Shown in pieces: positions 4,284 through 5,862 of a stretch of 5,862 nt of DNA. Positions within the stretch are counted from its first letter, which is position 1. Each line of letters opens with the position of its first letter. The position numbers and the translations under genes were made by a program. Origin of the DNA: Caryophanales bacterium UBA4951 (GTDB lineage: Bacteria; Bacillota_I; Bacilli_A; RFN20; CAG-826); contig DHAP01000007.1 of NCBI GenBank assembly GCA_002397465.1, forward strand, positions 1-5,862. Reading direction: 5' to 3'. The notes below the pieces were generated by a model. That model was not told the origin of the DNA. It worked only from the letters and a program-made list of their open reading frames with translations, and made no database searches.

Positions 4284-5862
4284 ATGAGAAAAACAAACCT
4301 CGCCAAGAAATTGGCTTTGCCCTTGGCAGCCGTATTGTGCGCCAGCGGGTTAGTCGCCTGTTCGCAGACCAATCCGTCCACGACGACATCAGAGGATGCC
4401 GGAACCAGCGAGAACACCAGTGTGGTGGTCCCCGGGAAAACCAAAGTCGAATTGAGCGGGCCGACCGCCGTTGAGATCGGAAAGACGGTTCAATTGACCG
4501 CCACGGTCTATGGGCCGGACGCCAATGTAAGCTATAAGTCGAGCGATGAGACAATCGCCACGGTCGATGCCACCGGAAACGTCAAAGGCGTGACCAGCGG
4601 ATTCGTCACCATCACGGCGACTTCAACCTATGACGACACTGCGAGCGCGACTTATACCCTCTTTGTTGAGCCAGGCTATATTTCTTCGATGGTTTCCGCT
4701 TTGAATAACTATGACGTGGCCACGGGGGTCAGCTTCACTGGCACTTTGGATTTCGCCAATAGCTCGGCCAATAACGCGGATGGGACCAATATCTCGCCAT
4801 TCGTCTATAACCTCGCTTTAAAAACCAACGCCACCTCAACCGGCGTCTTCGATGCCTTTGATTTCGACTTCTTGTTATCGCCGAATTCCTCACGTTCGCC
4901 TGATAACAGCGCCGTCAATGAGACGCAATACGACAACGCCAAATCCTTAATGAAGGTTCTTGGATACGCCCTGAACCGCAATATGAGCATAACCGCCAAA
5001 GACATAGGCGTCTCCTATCTTGGCGATGGGAACCTCAACGTCTATCAGGATCTCACTGGCACAAGCGGAAAGCTTGCCACCTTCAAACAGTCGAACCCTT
5101 ATAAGGCCCTTGTCTCGACAATCACCTCATTAGAGAGCTCTGACTCAGCGGAGAGCAGTTCTTCTTCGAGCGAATCCGCTTCTTCTAGTGACTCATCGCT
5201 TATCGACTGGAGCTCAATACTCTCCAGCATCAACTTAGCTGACATCGGCGAAAGCGTCACGGAACTTCTGTCGATAGTCACCTCGGCGGTGAACTCGATG
5301 CTGGTTTTCGACAGCAATTCAGTCTACATGAATTCGATTGGACTAAGCCTCGTCAACAGCCTCGTCACCTCTTTGCGTGACACCATCACAAACGACGCGG
5401 CTTTATCGTCTTACGCCAGCATCATCAATTCGCTGCTTCCCGAGCAAATCTCGGATGTCCGTTTTACGGTCAATTTGGACGATGATGGCTCCTACACCGG
5501 ATTCAGCTTCAAGATCGTCGATAACAAGAAGGCCAGCAACGGAGCGACCGAGAGAACGGCTTATAACTACATCTCTCTCAACTGCCCAAGCGAAGCGACC
5601 GTCTTAAGCGAAACCTATTTCACGACAGCCAAAGCGAGAGCCAAGGTTGCCGCTAACGACGTTTCTATTTATGCGAGTCTCGAAGCGGGGGCGACCACCA
5701 TCTCCAACGCCATCACTGACTTCAAGGGCGCTTATAACGCCATCAACTTCTCCAACAGCTTCGAGAATGTCCTGAAGGCTTATAACACCACCGTCTATCC
5801 TTTGATCAATGACGTGGTCAATGATTCGCTTTATCCGACCGACCCATCGACATTCTCGGCCA
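4284..5862 (+). CDS. Large Ig-like (Big_2) surface lipoprotein, 3' end beyond the window
   Basis: The ATG at 4284 has an SD (AAGGA, 4271-4275, spacing 8) and opens a frame of 526 codons with no stop up to the window edge. Residues 1-26 form a lipoprotein signal: basic MRKTNLAKK, a hydrophobic core and the lipobox LVAC with Cys26. The mature protein should therefore be lipid-anchored on the outer face of the membrane. A Thr/Ser/Glu-rich linker (about 27-52) leads to a Big_2-like domain (about 53-128), with features SGPTAVEIGKTVQLTATV, SSDETIATVDATGNVKGV and TITATS. Such domains act as adhesion or spacer modules. The following region, rich in Asn, Ser and Thr, is unfamiliar. It includes an acidic Ser tract at about residues 285-305 (5136-5198), then hydrophobic-patterned helical sequence (SLVNSLV, SIINSLLP). 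Function is unknown. It appears monocistronic within this window. Confidence 0.85.
   Translation, partial: MRKTNLAKKLALPLAAVLCASGLVACSQTNPSTTTSEDAGTSENTSVVVPGKTKVELSGPTAVEIGKTVQLTATVYGPDANVSYKSSDETIATVDATGNVKGVTSGFVTITATSTYDDTASATYTLFVEPGYISSMVSALNNYDVATGVSFTGTLDFANSSANNADGTNISPFVYNLALKTNATSTGVFDAFDFDFLLSPNSSRSPDNSAVNETQYDNAKSLMKVLGYALNRNMSITAKDIGVSYLGDGNLNVYQDLTGTSGKLATFKQSNPYKALVSTITSLESSDSAESSSSSSESASSSDSSLIDWSSILSSINLADIGESVTELLSIVTSAVNSMLVFDSNSVYMNSIGLSLVNSLVTSLRDTITNDAALSSYASIINSLLPEQISDVRFTVNLDDDGSYTGFSFKIVDNKKASNGATERTAYNYISLNCPSEATVLSETYFTTAKARAKVAANDVSIYASLEAGATTISNAITDFKGAYNAINFSNSFENVLKAYNTTVYPLINDVVNDSLYPTDPSTFSA

Noticed and set aside
4282..4554. Minus-strand ORFs rich in Trp and Arg under the lipoprotein start
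   Set aside because: The plus strand has an SD, a lipobox and a Big_2-like domain; the minus frames are shadows of a GC-rich coding region.
5099..5317. Minus-strand ORF rich in Glu, Ser and Leu
   Set aside because: It is the antisense of the Ser-rich tract in the lipoprotein; the skewed composition explains the open frame.
1..5862. CRISPR array, tRNA or rRNA genes
   Set aside because: No regularly spaced short repeats, no cloverleaf-like segments and no rRNA-like conserved stretches were seen.

Overview
The window reads as accessory DNA from a Gram-positive bacterium of the Bacillota. It is most likely an uncultured gut-type lineage of Bacilli near the Erysipelotrichales/RF39 groups, but this is an inference from protein style and Shine-Dalgarno use and no marker gene is present. 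TGA is a normal stop (the HTH gene ends in TGA) and Trp is encoded by TGG, so this is not a Mycoplasma-type genetic code.

Left part (1-2480) looks like a defence/toxin island. A terminator at 73-109 closes an off-window unit. A very AT-rich stretch then carries a near-consensus promoter placed so close to the next ATG that the mRNA should be leaderless. It drives a tight two-gene operon: a DUF3990 protein (ADP-ribosyltransferase-like fold, toxin candidate, 269-931), overlapped by 14 bases by a 196-residue protein with a C-terminal Xre-like helix-turn-helix (918-1508, candidate antitoxin/regulator). Behind it lies a graveyard: a small membrane-protein frame that has apparently lost its start codon (1596-1697), and a complete but decayed YefM(Phd)-YoeB(Txe) toxin-antitoxin pair (1758-2270). 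That pair has a one-base deletion and three in-frame stops, one of which removes the catalytic C-terminal Tyr of the toxin. Two diverged direct copies of a roughly 105-bp structured repeat (32-138 and 2316-2418) flank the whole island. A strong terminator (2450-2477) closes it.

Right part (2602-5862) looks like ordinary chromosome. A minus-strand GNAT acetyltransferase of the spermidine/spermine (thialysine) type is divergent from a plus-strand two-TM DUF3592-like membrane protein (3200-3961). A 322-base gap follows, containing a possible 46-residue minus-strand membrane peptide and an inverted repeat. Last is a large lipoprotein with a lipobox Cys, a Big_2-like Ig domain and a mid-protein acidic Ser tract, running off the right end.

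The most interesting material is the DUF3990/HTH pair with its predicted leaderless, translationally coupled expression, lying beside a dead toxin-antitoxin module and bracketed by an unidentified repeat. Functions of the pair are inferred from motifs only.
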